This document shows positions 18,369 to 27,497 of a DNA stretch of 62,000 nt, piece after piece. How positions within the stretch are numbered: position 1 is the stretch's first letter; the number at the start of each line of letters is the position of its first letter. The stretch is from Mesostigma viride. Lineage: Eukaryota; Streptophyta; Mesostigmatophyceae; Mesostigmatales; Mesostigmataceae. The translations under genes were made by a program, and so were the position numbers. The notes under the pieces are model-generated. The model had not been told where the DNA came from, did not search any database, and saw only the letters and a list, made by a program, of their open reading frames with translations. The DNA lies in assembly GCA_009746045.1 (NCBI GenBank), contig RPFO01000104.1, positions 618,576 through 680,575 on the forward strand, in the 5' to 3' direction.

Positions 18369-19481
18369 TAGCACGAAGAAATTCCGAAACATCCTCTTCC
18401 GTCGTCTTGTTGCTCGTCCCTATCCGCACGGTCCCCCTCTCCAGGTCTCGCGACAGCCCGATCGCTCGTAACGTCTCGCTCCTCTTCAGAAGGTGGCACG
18501 CCGACCCCGTGGACACCGCGATGCCCTTCGCCGCTAGCCGTTTGACGAGCGCCCGTGAACTGCGGACCGGGAGGGCGACGGACACGAGGTTCGGCAACGC
18601 ACTCAAAGGGTTCTTAGGACCGTGAACCACGCCTCCCATCTGCACGAGTCTCCCCACAAGCGCCCGCCGCATCTTCCGCAACCTCGCAACGTCGGCCCTC
18701 CCTCGCAAGCAGTTTAGCCGGACGGCTTCTGCGAGCGCACATATCAGCGGTGGCGACTCCGTCCCTGGCCTCACGGCCCGCTCCTGCCCGCCCCCCACGT
18801 CAGCGGGGACAGACATGACGGGTCTTTCCGCAACACGAGGGCGCCCACGCCTTTCACGGAATGGATCTTGTGGCCCGATAATACGTAACTGTCCAGCGCT
18901 TTCACCCCCCGGATCCTGAACTTGCCCGCCGCCTGCGTCGTGTCCGAGTGGAAGTGCACGTGCCTGCCAATGACCTTGCGTATCGCCGGCAGGTCCTGCA
19001 GCGTGCCGATCTCGTTGTTGGCGTACATGATGCTCACGAGCTTGACCCGGCTCCCGTGCTTCTTCATGGCCGCGCGCAAGGCGTCCATCTGGACGAACCC
19101 CTCCCCGTCCACGGGGATCTTCTCCACCACGATCTTGTGCTCCTTCGTCAAGTGGTCCAGCGGTTTGATGCCCGCTGGGTGCTCGATCGCCGACGTGATG
19201 ACGACTCCTTCGTACCCGTGCTTCTCCATGACGCCGTTGAGCACGATGTTCATGGACTCGGTGGCGCCCGAGGTGAATATGATCGACTTGGCAGGCTCGT
19301 GGAGGTGCCGCGCGATCGCCGCCCTCGCCTCTTCGACCACTTGCCTCGCCCGCTTCCCGATCTCGTGGGAAGAGGACGGGTTGCCGTACAGCTGGTTCGC
19401 GACCGCCGTCATGACGCGCACGACTTCCGGGTACGGTTTGGTCGTGCTGATGTTGTCCAGATACACTTCTCTCCCCCCCAT
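18340..19481 (-). CDS. Cysteine desulfurase (NifS/IscS-like), one frame break
   Basis: This is a PLP enzyme that takes sulfur from cysteine for Fe-S cluster or tRNA thiolation. Family marks are clear: YLDNISTTKP near the start, YGNPSSSHEIGKRAR, FTSGATESMN, SAIEHPA, YANNEIGT, HSDTTQAAGK, and SGHKIHSVKGVGAL with the PLP lysine at about 205. In the second frame come GQERAVRPGTES and STGSACHLL with the catalytic Cys. The frame changes at the C6 run 18791-18796, where one base appears missing. Corrected length is about 380 aa, typical of the family. NifS-like genes are known in some giant viruses, including the asfarvirus group. Its 3' end overlaps the coiled-coil gene. Confidence 0.88.
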
Positions 19482-19564
19482 GTCCGTACGTACGTATACC
19501 TATCTGCAGAGATTTGGAGAGCGCGCGCTTCGAGAAGAGGAAAAAGATCGAGAGGGAGTATAAA

Positions 19565-20311
19565 ATGGGGAAGATCCGTCTGTCTCGAGGCGACCAGATG
19601 GTGTCTGTGGACTTCGTGCCTCGTATTCCGCTCTCCATGGACGTCGACGAGAACCGCCCCGTGAAGAAACGTTCTCGCAAGGCGAACCGAGTCGCGCAGG
19701 CGGAGACGGCGGTCAGAGAACCGCTCGCGGACATCACGGACCGGCTCGTCACCGCTGTCGTAGCGGAAGACGAGGACAAGAAACGAGGGTACGAGAGTTT
19801 CTCGATCCCAAACACTCTGGCGGAGAGCTTCATCGAGTTTCTGATCAAGCCGGACAAGACGGTCCACGTGGGAGCTCTGTGTTCCGCCATGAACTCGAAC
19901 CCGAAGGACGTGTTCGGGTCGGACTCGGCGTGGATATCCACCGAGGAGGTCGCGAGGGTGCTCGCGACGAACAAGAAACTCAAGCCCCTTCGCGACTCGT
20001 TCGCGGAGATGGTGCTGAGCATGCAGGAGATCAACAGCGAGGACGAAAAGGAAAACCTCGTCCCCTACCGTTGCGTGGACTTCCTGAAGGCGATGTACGG
20101 CCACAACCGGTTTGACGCACTCCACTTGATCAATTTCGGCGGGGTCGTGTTCAACGAGTACAAACGCGTTCACGGGACGTCGCCGCCCACGAGAGGGGAC
20201 GGGTACAAAATGTACTTCCGGAAGGACATCCCGCTCATGAAGGCGGCGTTTGACGCCTGGGAAAAGAAGCTGGACACTCAGGATGTCCGGGGTCACGCCG
20301 AAACGGATTGA
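19565..20311 (+). CDS. Hypothetical protein with basic N-terminal region (248 aa)
   Basis: The chosen start ATG 19565 follows TATAAAA. The N-terminal 50 residues are basic (VKKRSRKANR, a possible nuclear signal). The rest is a soluble helical protein with segments such as NTLAESFIEFLIKPDKTVHVG and RCVDFLKAMYGHNRFDALHL. There is no Cys cluster or membrane segment. It is divergent from the cysteine desulfurase gene. No family is recognised. Confidence 0.6.
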   Translation: MGKIRLSRGDQMVSVDFVPRIPLSMDVDENRPVKKRSRKANRVAQAETAVREPLADITDRLVTAVVAEDEDKKRGYESFSIPNTLAESFIEFLIKPDKTVHVGALCSAMNSNPKDVFGSDSAWISTEEVARVLATNKKLKPLRDSFAEMVLSMQEINSEDEKENLVPYRCVDFLKAMYGHNRFDALHLINFGGVVFNEYKRVHGTSPPTRGDGYKMYFRKDIPLMKAAFDAWEKKLDTQDVRGHAETD

Positions 20312-20557
20312 CGGAAGGGACTTGTCTGGCCCCGAGGAAGGGACCCTGTGGAAAATCGTCCTACTTATTAAATATCTGATTAAAAATTTCCCGTATGCGC
20401 AACATACGCTTTTGCACCAAAAATGATGCTCATCGTTACTGACGCACTGAGACCCACAATTACGCCAAAATTTCATTGTTGCGTTGTTGTCCTTATCGAT
20501 GTCCCCTGTAGATTTTGACGAGACCATACACGCATGTTTATGATATGCATGCAGAAA

Positions 20558-20821
20558 TTATTCAATGCCGGAGTAAACTGGATTAACGTTTACAGACTCG
20601 CCACGGCGGTATCGGTATAGTCGTATCCTGTCAAAAATGATATAAGATAACGACCCGACGCCAAGGGACATGCCTAAACCGGCCAGGAACATGAAACCGT
20701 GCCGCCGTTGATCCGAGTCCCCTTTCTTTTTTCCGCGGACGACCAAAAATGTCATGGTTCCTCCCAAGGCGAACCCTAAGATCGTGAAGGCAACAAGGAC
20801 CCAGAAGAACCAGTCGAACAT
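20558..20821 (-). CDS. Two-span membrane protein (87 aa)
   Basis: Hydrophobic segments lie at about residues 3-28 (DWFFWVLVAFTILGFALGGTMTFLVV) and 43-63 (GFMFLAGLGMSLGVGSLSYIIF), separated by a basic KKKGDSDQRR loop. The start at 20821 faces the 20879 gene across an AT-rich 57-bp spacer (TATTATTATTTAACAAAATGTATAG) that probably holds both promoters. Confidence 0.6.
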   Translation of the reverse strand: MFDWFFWVLVAFTILGFALGGTMTFLVVRGKKKGDSDQRRHGFMFLAGLGMSLGVGSLSYIIFDRIRLYRYRRGESVNVNPVYSGIE

Positions 20822-20878
20822 GTTTACAAACGACTTCGATATTATTATTTAACAAAATGTATAGTACATGTCACGGCG

Positions 20879-21220
20879 ATGAAAGCGTTCACAGAACCGA
20901 AGTACGTCATCACAATCCTGATACTATGCGCAGTTGCCACAATCGCTTCCGGCGTCTCGTCCCTGCTGACGGGACGGACGGCAAAACGAGGCCCTTCGGA
21001 ATGGTTAGTGGATATGCAAGACCAGAGAGAGTCGGACCCGGCCGGGGTCGCCGCCACCATACAGATGCGCGTCCAAAAGTACCGCAAAGCGGCGAAGATA
21101 CTCGCGATGATGACGTTCACGTCGTTGGGCGTGTTCGGTATCTACGTCTCCCTCGTCGCGTTTTTCCACTTCCGGCCCTCGAAGCCAGTGTACAGGGAAC
21201 CCTCCGTTACGACTGCGTGA
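20879..21220 (+). CDS. Two-span membrane protein (113 aa)
   Basis: Hydrophobic stretches are visible at about residues 9-29 (YVITILILCAVATIASGVSSLL) and 73-97 (ILAMMTFTSLGVFGIYVSLVAFF). The loop between is charged. The gene pairs head to head with another small membrane protein and overlaps the 3' end of the 21207 gene by about 14 bp. No family is recognised. Confidence 0.6.
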   Translation: MKAFTEPKYVITILILCAVATIASGVSSLLTGRTAKRGPSEWLVDMQDQRESDPAGVAATIQMRVQKYRKAAKILAMMTFTSLGVFGIYVSLVAFFHFRPSKPVYREPSVTTA

Positions 21221-21892
21221 GCGCTCTAGCGAACTCTTCTTCGAAGTCCTCGTCGCCCCCCCGGTAGGAGGAGTCGTTTTCCGCTTGGAACCGAGCAGTC
21301 CGCGGATGTAATCGTCCGGGTCGGCGCTCGTCAAGTTTTCGACGGGCGACACTTCCCTGGCTCGTTTCGTGGCGCACTCGAGCGTGGCGACACGCGCCAA
21401 CGCGGTTTCCAACAGCGACTCCAACCGGTTCACGCGGTCTTCTAGTTGCTCGACCTTGGACGCCGTCGCCTTCGCTCTTTGGCGCTCGGAGGACTCGTTG
21501 CCTCTCACGTACATGGGCGCCTTGAGGCACCCCAACGGGTGCGTGTCACAGCCCGAGTTGGGAGGGGGGAGAGGGAGACACGGTCCGAACGGGTCGAACA
21601 GCCGGCCTTCGTGGACGACTTGCAGGCCGAAGCGGCCTTCCCACCCCGGATGCGGGATGGGAACGCACTCGGCGGAGAACCGCGCGTCTTCCACGACGAC
21701 CATGCCTCGGACTTTGTGTCTCCCGCACCGCACACTGCCGGTCGGGTTGTCTTGGAACGCGTACCCGGCCTTGCAATCACAGCCCGGGGCGGAACACGAC
21801 TTTACGAAGGAGACCCCCACGGCTCTCAGCCACGGGAGGTCCGTGGGCTTCACGTCCATGTAGCACCCGACGATGGGGGGAGAGACGGCCAT
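21207..21892 (-). CDS. Cys-rich protein with coiled-coil segment, one frame break
   Basis: The N-terminal half holds a Cys/His cluster (CSAPGCDC, then RCGRHK) like that in the 10516 product, then a Pro/Gly-rich part. A leucine-zipper-like coiled coil follows (KVEQLEDRVNRLESLLETALARV). The frame changes in the C7 run at 21256-21262; the alternative frame supplies a short acidic ending (EDFEEEFARALTQS) and a stop at 21207. Without the break the frame would run on into the antisense of the neighbouring gene. Corrected length is about 228 aa. Confidence 0.55.
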
Positions 21893-22037
21893 GGTGGCAA
21901 GGTCCAGCGTCTCGTACGTCGTGCGCGGTCCAGCGCCTCGCTCGTGCTTTTTTATAGAGACGACTCGGCAGAAGGTACGGCACTAGAGCGCCCGTATGCA
22001 CTTCCGCCCTTTTTAAGTTAACTCCACGTCAGCCGGA

Positions 22038-22163
22038 TCAAAAGGAGAAGGCGGTCCAGAAATCGTGGGGACGGTGCGTGCGTCGTCTGCGCCTGACGCC
22101 GGCCCTGGCGCCGTGGCTCTTCTTCACGAACCGGCCCTTCTTGTCGCGCTTCGGTAACGCCAT
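22038..22163 (-). CDS. Tiny basic protein (41 aa)
   Basis: ATG 22163 opens a 41-residue frame with about one third Lys/Arg (KRDKKGRFVKKS, then GVRRRRRTHR). TAGTATAC lies just upstream on the minus strand. The composition suggests nucleic-acid binding or condensation, as in small virion proteins. It is short, so support rests on the start context and on lying between two well-defined genes. Confidence 0.4.
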   Translation of the reverse strand: MALPKRDKKGRFVKKSHGARAGVRRRRRTHRPHDFWTAFSF

Positions 22164-22211
22164 GATTGGATGGTACTAGTATACAAGTTCATCTGACATT
22201 TTTTTTTTCGC

Positions 22212-22245
22212 TGACGTCACGGCTCGGCCGCAAAGGGTATAAAAG
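22212..22245 (+). promoter_or_regulatory. CRE-like site and TATA box of the KilA-N gene
   Basis: TGACGTCA (22212-22219) is the palindromic CRE/ATF site, and TATAAAAG (22238-22245) is a canonical TATA box, 45 bp before ATG 22290. A run of nine T precedes the CRE. The layout is that of a eukaryotic RNA polymerase II promoter and would suit transcription in the nucleus. Confidence 0.5.
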
Positions 22246-22289
22246 GTCCTCGAGTTTCACAAGGAGCCAACGACCGTCTCTTCCCAGCC

Positions 22290-23363
22290 ATGGAGGTCGC
22301 ACGTTGTAACGCCCCTTTCACCCACGCTCTCTTCCACCTGGCGAGAGAGACCGACACTTTTTGGATGTTTGCGTTGAAGCCCTGTACGAGTGTGGAAGTG
22401 GACCCCGAAAAAGAAATCAAGATCCGGAAGAGCGACCGAATGGTCCATGCCCAGGACCTGGCGGCCGCGGCCTCGAACGGGAAGAAGCGCTTCGAGAGTT
22501 GGTTTCGGTTGGATGGTTCGAAGGCCTTCATATCGGCTCTTGAGAGGTCAACACAGATGTGTGTTGACCTCGTCGGGGGTCCACCCAGAAATGAGTTGAC
22601 CCCCACAAAGGTTGTCGAAGTCGTCAAGGGTGGTCAGAACGACGACCGAGGCGTGTGGATCCACCCCAAGCTGGTGAACCCTCTCGCCATGTGGATCAGT
22701 CCAGACTTCGCCGTCCAGGCCATGGACTGGGTGGACCGCATCCTGGCCGGCGACATCACCATGATGGAGGTCGTGCGAGACGCCCACGACGCCGTCCAAG
22801 GGACCACGACCACGGTGGCCATCAACACGGAGCTCGGCGTGTCAAGGAAGCGTCCCAACTACGTCGAGCCCATCCGGACTCTGCCTCCCAGCATGCGCGT
22901 TATCGCCAAGGACACTCAGCACAGACTCGGCGATTTCGTTACCTCCGCCGTCCCCAAGGAACGCGTGGGCAAAATCATGATGTTCTTGGGAGACAAGGCG
23001 TGCGAGGCGGCCACGGGGGAGGACGCGGGATCGCTGAAGAGGCTGAACGGTGTCAAGAGCGGGAGCGCCAGGGACATGATGAACGACGAGCAACTGGAGA
23101 ACGTCGATTACTTCATGCGCAAGGTCATGAGACGCGCCGAGGCCGCGGGGGGTAACACGGACTTGCACGAAATCGCCGTGTCCGTGAAGAGGGACATGGC
23201 CACGTTCGTGGCTCCGCCCTCCGGACCGACGCCGAAGGAGATTGTTAGGAAAAACAGGCAGGACATGAGAGACGATCTTCTGTTGACGCGTCCTCTGAAC
23301 ATCGAGCGGTTCCTCACTAGAGCGCCGCAAGCGACCTCTTTCATCGAGGCAGCACGGGACTAG
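22290..23363 (+). CDS. KilA-N domain DNA-binding protein (357 aa)
   Basis: KilA-N is a small DNA-binding domain widespread in phages and giant viruses. It is seen at about residues 65-160: WFRLDGSKAFISALE, then VVKGGQNDDRGVWIHPKLVNPLAMWISPDFAVQAMDWVDRIL, matching the G-W-HP-L-WISP-FAV core of the family. The C-terminal 200 residues are charged and helical with no recognised domain. It has a strong TATA/CRE promoter and a clear 3' hairpin. It is probably a regulator of viral gene expression. Confidence 0.87.
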   Translation: MEVARCNAPFTHALFHLARETDTFWMFALKPCTSVEVDPEKEIKIRKSDRMVHAQDLAAAASNGKKRFESWFRLDGSKAFISALERSTQMCVDLVGGPPRNELTPTKVVEVVKGGQNDDRGVWIHPKLVNPLAMWISPDFAVQAMDWVDRILAGDITMMEVVRDAHDAVQGTTTTVAINTELGVSRKRPNYVEPIRTLPPSMRVIAKDTQHRLGDFVTSAVPKERVGKIMMFLGDKACEAATGEDAGSLKRLNGVKSGSARDMMNDEQLENVDYFMRKVMRRAEAAGGNTDLHEIAVSVKRDMATFVAPPSGPTPKEIVRKNRQDMRDDLLLTRPLNIERFLTRAPQATSFIEAARD

Positions 23364-23385
23364 ACGTCATTGCAGGAGAGTCACA

Positions 23386-23428
23386 AATATAAAGTAAACT
23401 TTATTAATAAATTTTAATAAATTACACT
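23386..23428 (+). terminator. 3' end hairpin and poly(A)-like signals after the KilA-N gene
   Basis: ATAAAGTAAACTTTAT forms a perfect 7-bp stem with a 2-base loop, followed by repeated TTAATAAATTTTAATAAATTA that offers AATAAA signals. Confidence 0.5.
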
Positions 23429-23616
23429 TTCTCGCATGACGCCACCACAGACAGTGACGACCCCACACCAGGTGGGATGACCCCCGCAGAGGTCACCACA
23501 GGTGGGAGGATCCTCCCGGCTGGCGTCACAGCAGGGGGGAGGATCCTCCCGGTTGATTACACTTTCTCGCATGACGCCACGAATCACGATTTTCCTAGTG
23601 AGGCCATGTCGCGTCT
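23429..23616. repeat. Short direct repeats between KilA-N gene and foldback region
   Basis: TTACACTTTCTCGCATGACGCCAC occurs twice (near 23423 and 23556); between the copies are several variants of GGGAGGATCCTCCCGG, itself palindromic, and CAGGTGGGAGGATCC. The block has no coding potential. It could be a binding-site array or a decayed repeat. Confidence 0.5.
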
Positions 23617-23642
23617 ATGCACGCGCGGAGTAGCACGGAGTG

Positions 23643-24523
23643 AGTTACGTTAAATAGTGCCGGAACCTTTTGCCGCCTGAGGCAAATCGGGCCGGAACAC
23701 TATTTTGCCCGGAATAACCACTTCCGAGCACCCAAGTTAATTCGGCCGAATTAACTTGGGTGCTCGGAAGTGGTTATTCCGGGCAAAATAGTGTTCCGGC
23801 CCGATTTGCCTCAGGCGGCAAAAGGTTCCGGCACTATTTAACGTAACTAAAACCTGGCCTCGTGGAGGGGGACGAAGAGCCCGAGACATCCGCCTAGGCC
23901 GCTGAGCACGCACCACTAAATGCGCCGGAGCTGCCTCAGTGAGGATTCGAACCCCTGACCTCCAAGGTGCACAGGTTTTAGTTACGTTAAATAGTGACGG
24001 AACCTTTTGCCGCCTGAGGCAAATCGGTCCGTATCACTATTTTGCCCGGAATAACCACTTCCGAGCACCCAAGTTAATTCGGCCGAATTAACTTGGGTGC
24101 TCGGAAGTGGTTATTCCGGGCAAAATAGTGTTCCGGCCCGATTTGCCTCAGGCGGCAAAAGGTTCCGGCACTATTTAACGTAACTAAAACCTGTGCACCT
24201 TGGAGGTCAGGGGTTCGAATCCTCACTGAGGCAGTTCCGGCGCATTTAGTGGTGCGTGCTCAGCGGCCTAGGCGGATGTCTCGGGCTCTTCGTCCCCCCT
24301 CCATGAGGCCAGGTTTTAGTTACGTTAAATAGTGCCGGAACCTTTTGCCGCCTGAGGCAAATCGGTCCGTAACACTATTTTGCCCGGAATAACCACTTCC
24401 GAGCACCCAAGTTAATTCGGCCGAATTAACTTGGGTGCTCGGAAGTGGTTATTCCGGGCAAAATAGTGTTACGGACCGATTTGCCTCAGGCGGCAAAAGG
24501 TTCCGGCACTATTTAACGTAACT
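23643..24523. mobile_element. Nested palindromic (foldback) element with 5-bp TSD
   Basis: The 881-bp block starts AGTTACGTTAAATAG and ends with its inverse, flanked by GAGTG at 23638-23642 and 24524-24528. It has the plan P1-S1-P2-S2-P3. Each P (23643-23848, 23980-24185, 24318-24523) is 206 bp and itself a near-perfect palindrome centred on TTCGGCCGAA. S1 (23849-23979) and S2 (24186-24317) are inverted copies of one another. The whole is therefore also one palindrome centred near 24083. It contains no protein-coding gene. P copies differ at a few sites (for example GGGCCGGAACAC against GGTCCGTATCAC). The termini AGTT/AACT and the TSD length match the Copia element in this window. Confidence 0.85.
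23849..23979 (-). repeat. Spacer S1 with tRNA-like box B, inverted copy at 24186-24317
   Basis: Bounded by AAAACCTG and its inverse. On the minus strand it contains GGTTCGAATCC, a perfect match to the pol III box B / tRNA T-loop consensus, within GGAGGTCAGGGGTTCGAATC. I could not fold a whole tRNA around it, so it looks like the 3' half of a tRNA-derived sequence, as in SINEs or captured tRNA fragments. The inverted copy S2 keeps the box. Confidence 0.55.
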
Positions 24524-24897
24524 GAGTGCGCGACGGCCACCGCGGACACGCGGCAGACGTCCACCGCCGTTTTCGCCAGTGCGTCGCAGAAGTTGTGTGT
24601 GCGGATGGTAATGAGTGCGCTCGCGAGTCTGCGGTCTTGGCGCGTGGGCGGGGTCGCGGTGTTCGACGTGGCAGCCACCGCGTTGGCCGCCATCGCGTAC
24701 AGTGCGTACAAGAGAAAGGGATTCTCGGCGCGAGACGCGGCCGTGAAGACGTTGTTGCTTCTGTGCGTGGGGGAGCTGACCCACTTGTTCCTGGAGGTGG
24801 ACACGGTGGTGACCAGGGCGATCGAGATCCGTGGGGGGGCGGGGGCGTAGATCCGAGACCCTCGTTGCTATTATCTCCCGTTTTGTGGTATAGCGGC

Positions 24898-26651
24898 ATG
24901 GCGCCGGAACTGAGCGACAAAGCCAAGAAGCGGATGATGGACAAGGTGAAAGCGATCCGTTCTCAGATCGACTCGAGGTACGTCGACGACGAGCACAGAC
25001 GGTTTTGCAAGTCGAGCGGGGACGAGACGTTCAGCCGCGTGCCCGAGTTCAAGACGGGGGTCGTCTCGTTGGAGTTTCCCAGGTTGGACAGGCCTTCCTA
25101 TATCCGGTCCGCGATGGCGCTCGCGTACCCCATCAAATGGACCCCCCGCAAGCTGGAAATAGACACGTTCAGCCACAGCCTCCTCGACCCCGTGTTTCAG
25201 GCCATGCCCGGGTACGTGAAGGGCGACATGTCCGACCTGATCGATATGGAGTGGTATAATGCTTGCCTGAGTTACCTCCGAACGCTGGGCCGGTTGGACT
25301 TTATCATCGTGATGGATTACACGTACAACGGGGCGTCGTTCACGAACGGGAACGGGGCGATGAATCTTCAGAGGCAAAGAGAGATCGATATCGAGGACGA
25401 GAAAGACGGCTACGTGAAGCCGCTGTCCAAGTACGTCGATCCTCTTTGGCCGGCCGTGGTTCGTTTGTGCGAACGCGGATTGAACGGAAGGCCTTTCGAC
25501 AAGCTCGACGCCGGCGACCTCTTTCGCAAACGGCCGGACGTGCAGGGACTGCGCGCCGCTCTGGCGAGTCACCTGTCGGCGCGCGCAGGACAAAGAGGTC
25601 GAGACGCCGGTTGGCAAACCACTCGCCGAGGAGCTCGCGGCGTTGTCGAGCTGGGAGCAGGTGGTCCGAAAGATCGCCACACTGGACCATCGGTTCATGG
25701 ACATCCTGTACCTGTTGTCGAAGTGGATCTACAGCCACCTGGATCTTTCTTTCAAGAAGAACTACGTCCTGACGACGTACGCGGAGGAGCTGGGGAGGAT
25801 CCTGCGAGAAGCGCCGCCCGTTGGACGAGAGATGGTGGTGTACAGGGGGGTGACGAACGAGTACTACATGCCGAGGAAGGGGACCCGGGACGTGTTTCAG
25901 AACCCTTACCCCGTCTCTGTTTCGATCGACCCTCCGTGGCGGTCAAATTCCTGTACGACGAGTACTTCACCGCCAGCCAGTTCGACAAGACGAGGGATTG
26001 TTGCATCAAGGTCATCCACGTGCTGCCCGGGACGCCGGCCCTCTGCCTCTGGCCGATCGGCGGCCACGAGGACCAGAAGGAGATCGTCCTCCGCCCGGGA
26101 CGAACTATCTCATAAAGTCCCATCGTCTGCGTAATATCGTGGTGGAAGTCCCCACTTTCACGCAAGGGAAGGCGGTGAGGGGCGAGGTGTGTTGGGACGA
26201 GATGGTGAAGCGCAAAGCCCGCGACCCGAAGTACGAAAAGATGTTCCCGAGGAAATGGGTGACGGAGATTTACGTGGACGGGACGGCCGCCGCGATCCGT
26301 TCGCGGTCGACACGCGATCCTCAGACGTGGAGATCCAACGCCTCGAAAGCCTTGAAAAACGTCCCGTGGGAGACGCTGGGATCGACCCCCGTTTCGGATG
26401 GCAACGCGCTCGGATTGTTCTTGGCGAATTGCAACGTGGCGGTCAAAACGGGCGTGTGGACTCCTGTTTCGAGACAGATACGGTCCATGAAGAGCAGCGG
26501 GGTGATAGGGTTGGACACGGAGAATTCGTTGCTTACGTTCGTGGACACGTGGTTCAAACCTGTCGGACAGGCCGGGCTCTCGGCGAGGGAGCAGATGCGG
26601 TCTCTGGTGGAGAAGATATCGTCTATCGTTCCACTGCCGTCTCACAAGTAG
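24898..26651 (+). CDS. ADP-ribosyltransferase-like protein, three frame breaks
   Basis: ATG 24898 starts a frame of about 230 residues with no known domain. After a break near 25580-25592 the frame continues with the start of an R-S-E type ADP-ribosyltransferase fold: MVVYRGVTNEYY (the Arg), then NPYPVSVSID (the Ser strand). After further breaks at CCC 25930-25932 and CCC 26094-26096 come IKVIHVLPGT and HEDQKEIVLRPG, where QKE is in the place of the catalytic ExE/QxE motif. The C-terminal 170 residues are unassigned. Corrected length is about 584 aa. The family transfers ADP-ribose from NAD to proteins; a Q-x-E form suggests a target other than arginine. It might act on host proteins or be packaged; the role is unknown. 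Confidence 0.6.
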
Positions 26652-27497
26652 AGTCGGTACGGAATTTCTGACCTCTTGTCTACTCGGTAGTACCTTCCAC
26701 TGCCACTTGTCCTACGTGGTACGGAATTCCATAATCCGTTCGTACGGGTGAGGTCCCGCACTAGTATTTTTTTTTAGGCGATTAAGTTATTTTTTTGGGA
26801 AAGGGAAAGAGGGAGAGAGAGAGACGGGTCGACCGCCTCGGAGCAGACGCATGTACGGAATTCTCGACCTCTGTAATACTCCCAAGTATAACTGACTCAT
26901 GGCGGGCGTACATGGTACGGAATTCAAGAATCCGTTCGTACGGGTGAGGTCCCGCACTAGTATTTTTTTTTAGGTTGATTAAGTTATTTTTTTGGGAAAG
27001 GGAAAGAGAGAAAGAGAGACAGACCATCGAGTACACGCTGGCTGTCAAAATCCCGGCCAAGAATTTCTTTTTGTTTCTGACTTTTAAGAATACTAGTGCA
27101 GGACCTCACCCGTACGAACGGATACAGTGTTTCCGTACAGCAAATGAATCTAATAACTGGATGTAAGAAGCAAGCATAACGAGGTCGACAAATTCCGTAC
27201 CTTCGGCTGCTGAGTGTGTCGCGGACCCGTACCCATGAAGACGAAGAAGTGCAAGGACTTTGATGTGCGACCTTCGGGCCCCACATCAACCCCCGGCACA
27301 TCTTCGGCGTCTTGTACGAGCCAGAAAATTCTTTTTGTTTTGGTGTTTTCAGAATACTAGTGCGGGACCTCACCCGTACGTACGGCTTCGAGGATCCCGT
27401 ACCGCCAAACCCAATACAGATACGACGCTACTACTGGTACTACAGAGGTCTCCGATTTCCGTACGTGGTGGTGGTACGGACTGTCGTGACCCGTACC
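26652..27497. repeat. Non-coding repeat field with four copies of a short dispersed repeat
   Basis: Two direct copies (26719-26813 and 26914-27012) share ACGGAATTC, TCCGTTCGTACGGGTGAGG, CCCGCACTAGTATT, a T-run and GGGAAAGGGAAAGAG. Two inverted copies of the core (27088-27124 and 27353-27386, AATACTAGTGC then CCTCACCCGTACG) follow, each preceded by a similar TTCTTTTTGTTT stretch. GGTACGGAATT also recurs on its own. No gene is supported. The arrangement resembles remnants of a small inverted-repeat element or a virus-specific repeat. Confidence 0.7.

Larger units (their letters stand above)
23617..24850 (+). pseudogene. Small membrane-protein gene interrupted by the foldback element
   Basis: ATG 23617 begins a frame of about nine codons that runs into the 881-bp palindromic element. 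After the element and its GAGTG duplication the same phase resumes at 24529 and stays open to 24850. It encodes a Thr/Ala-rich segment and then a hydrophobic domain (VGGVAVFDVAATALAAIAY and DAAVKTLLLLCVGELTHLFLEV). Continuity of frame across the insertion is the evidence that this was one gene of about 115 aa. A separate shorter product could start at ATG 24608 or 24614 downstream of the element. Confidence 0.55.

Noticed and set aside
20312-20557. A small minus-strand gene (start near 20527) in the gap after the 19565 gene
   Set aside because: The frame is Cys-containing but runs on as a shadow of the opposite-strand gene and has no supporting start context or features.
24186-24240. A complete tRNA gene in the foldback spacer
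   Set aside because: Only the T-loop/box B half is convincing; acceptor, D-arm and anticodon stems could not be formed.
23643-24523. Inverted-repeat region as a viral replication origin or terminal hairpin
   Set aside because: The flanking GAGTG duplication and the interrupted reading frame favour an inserted element.
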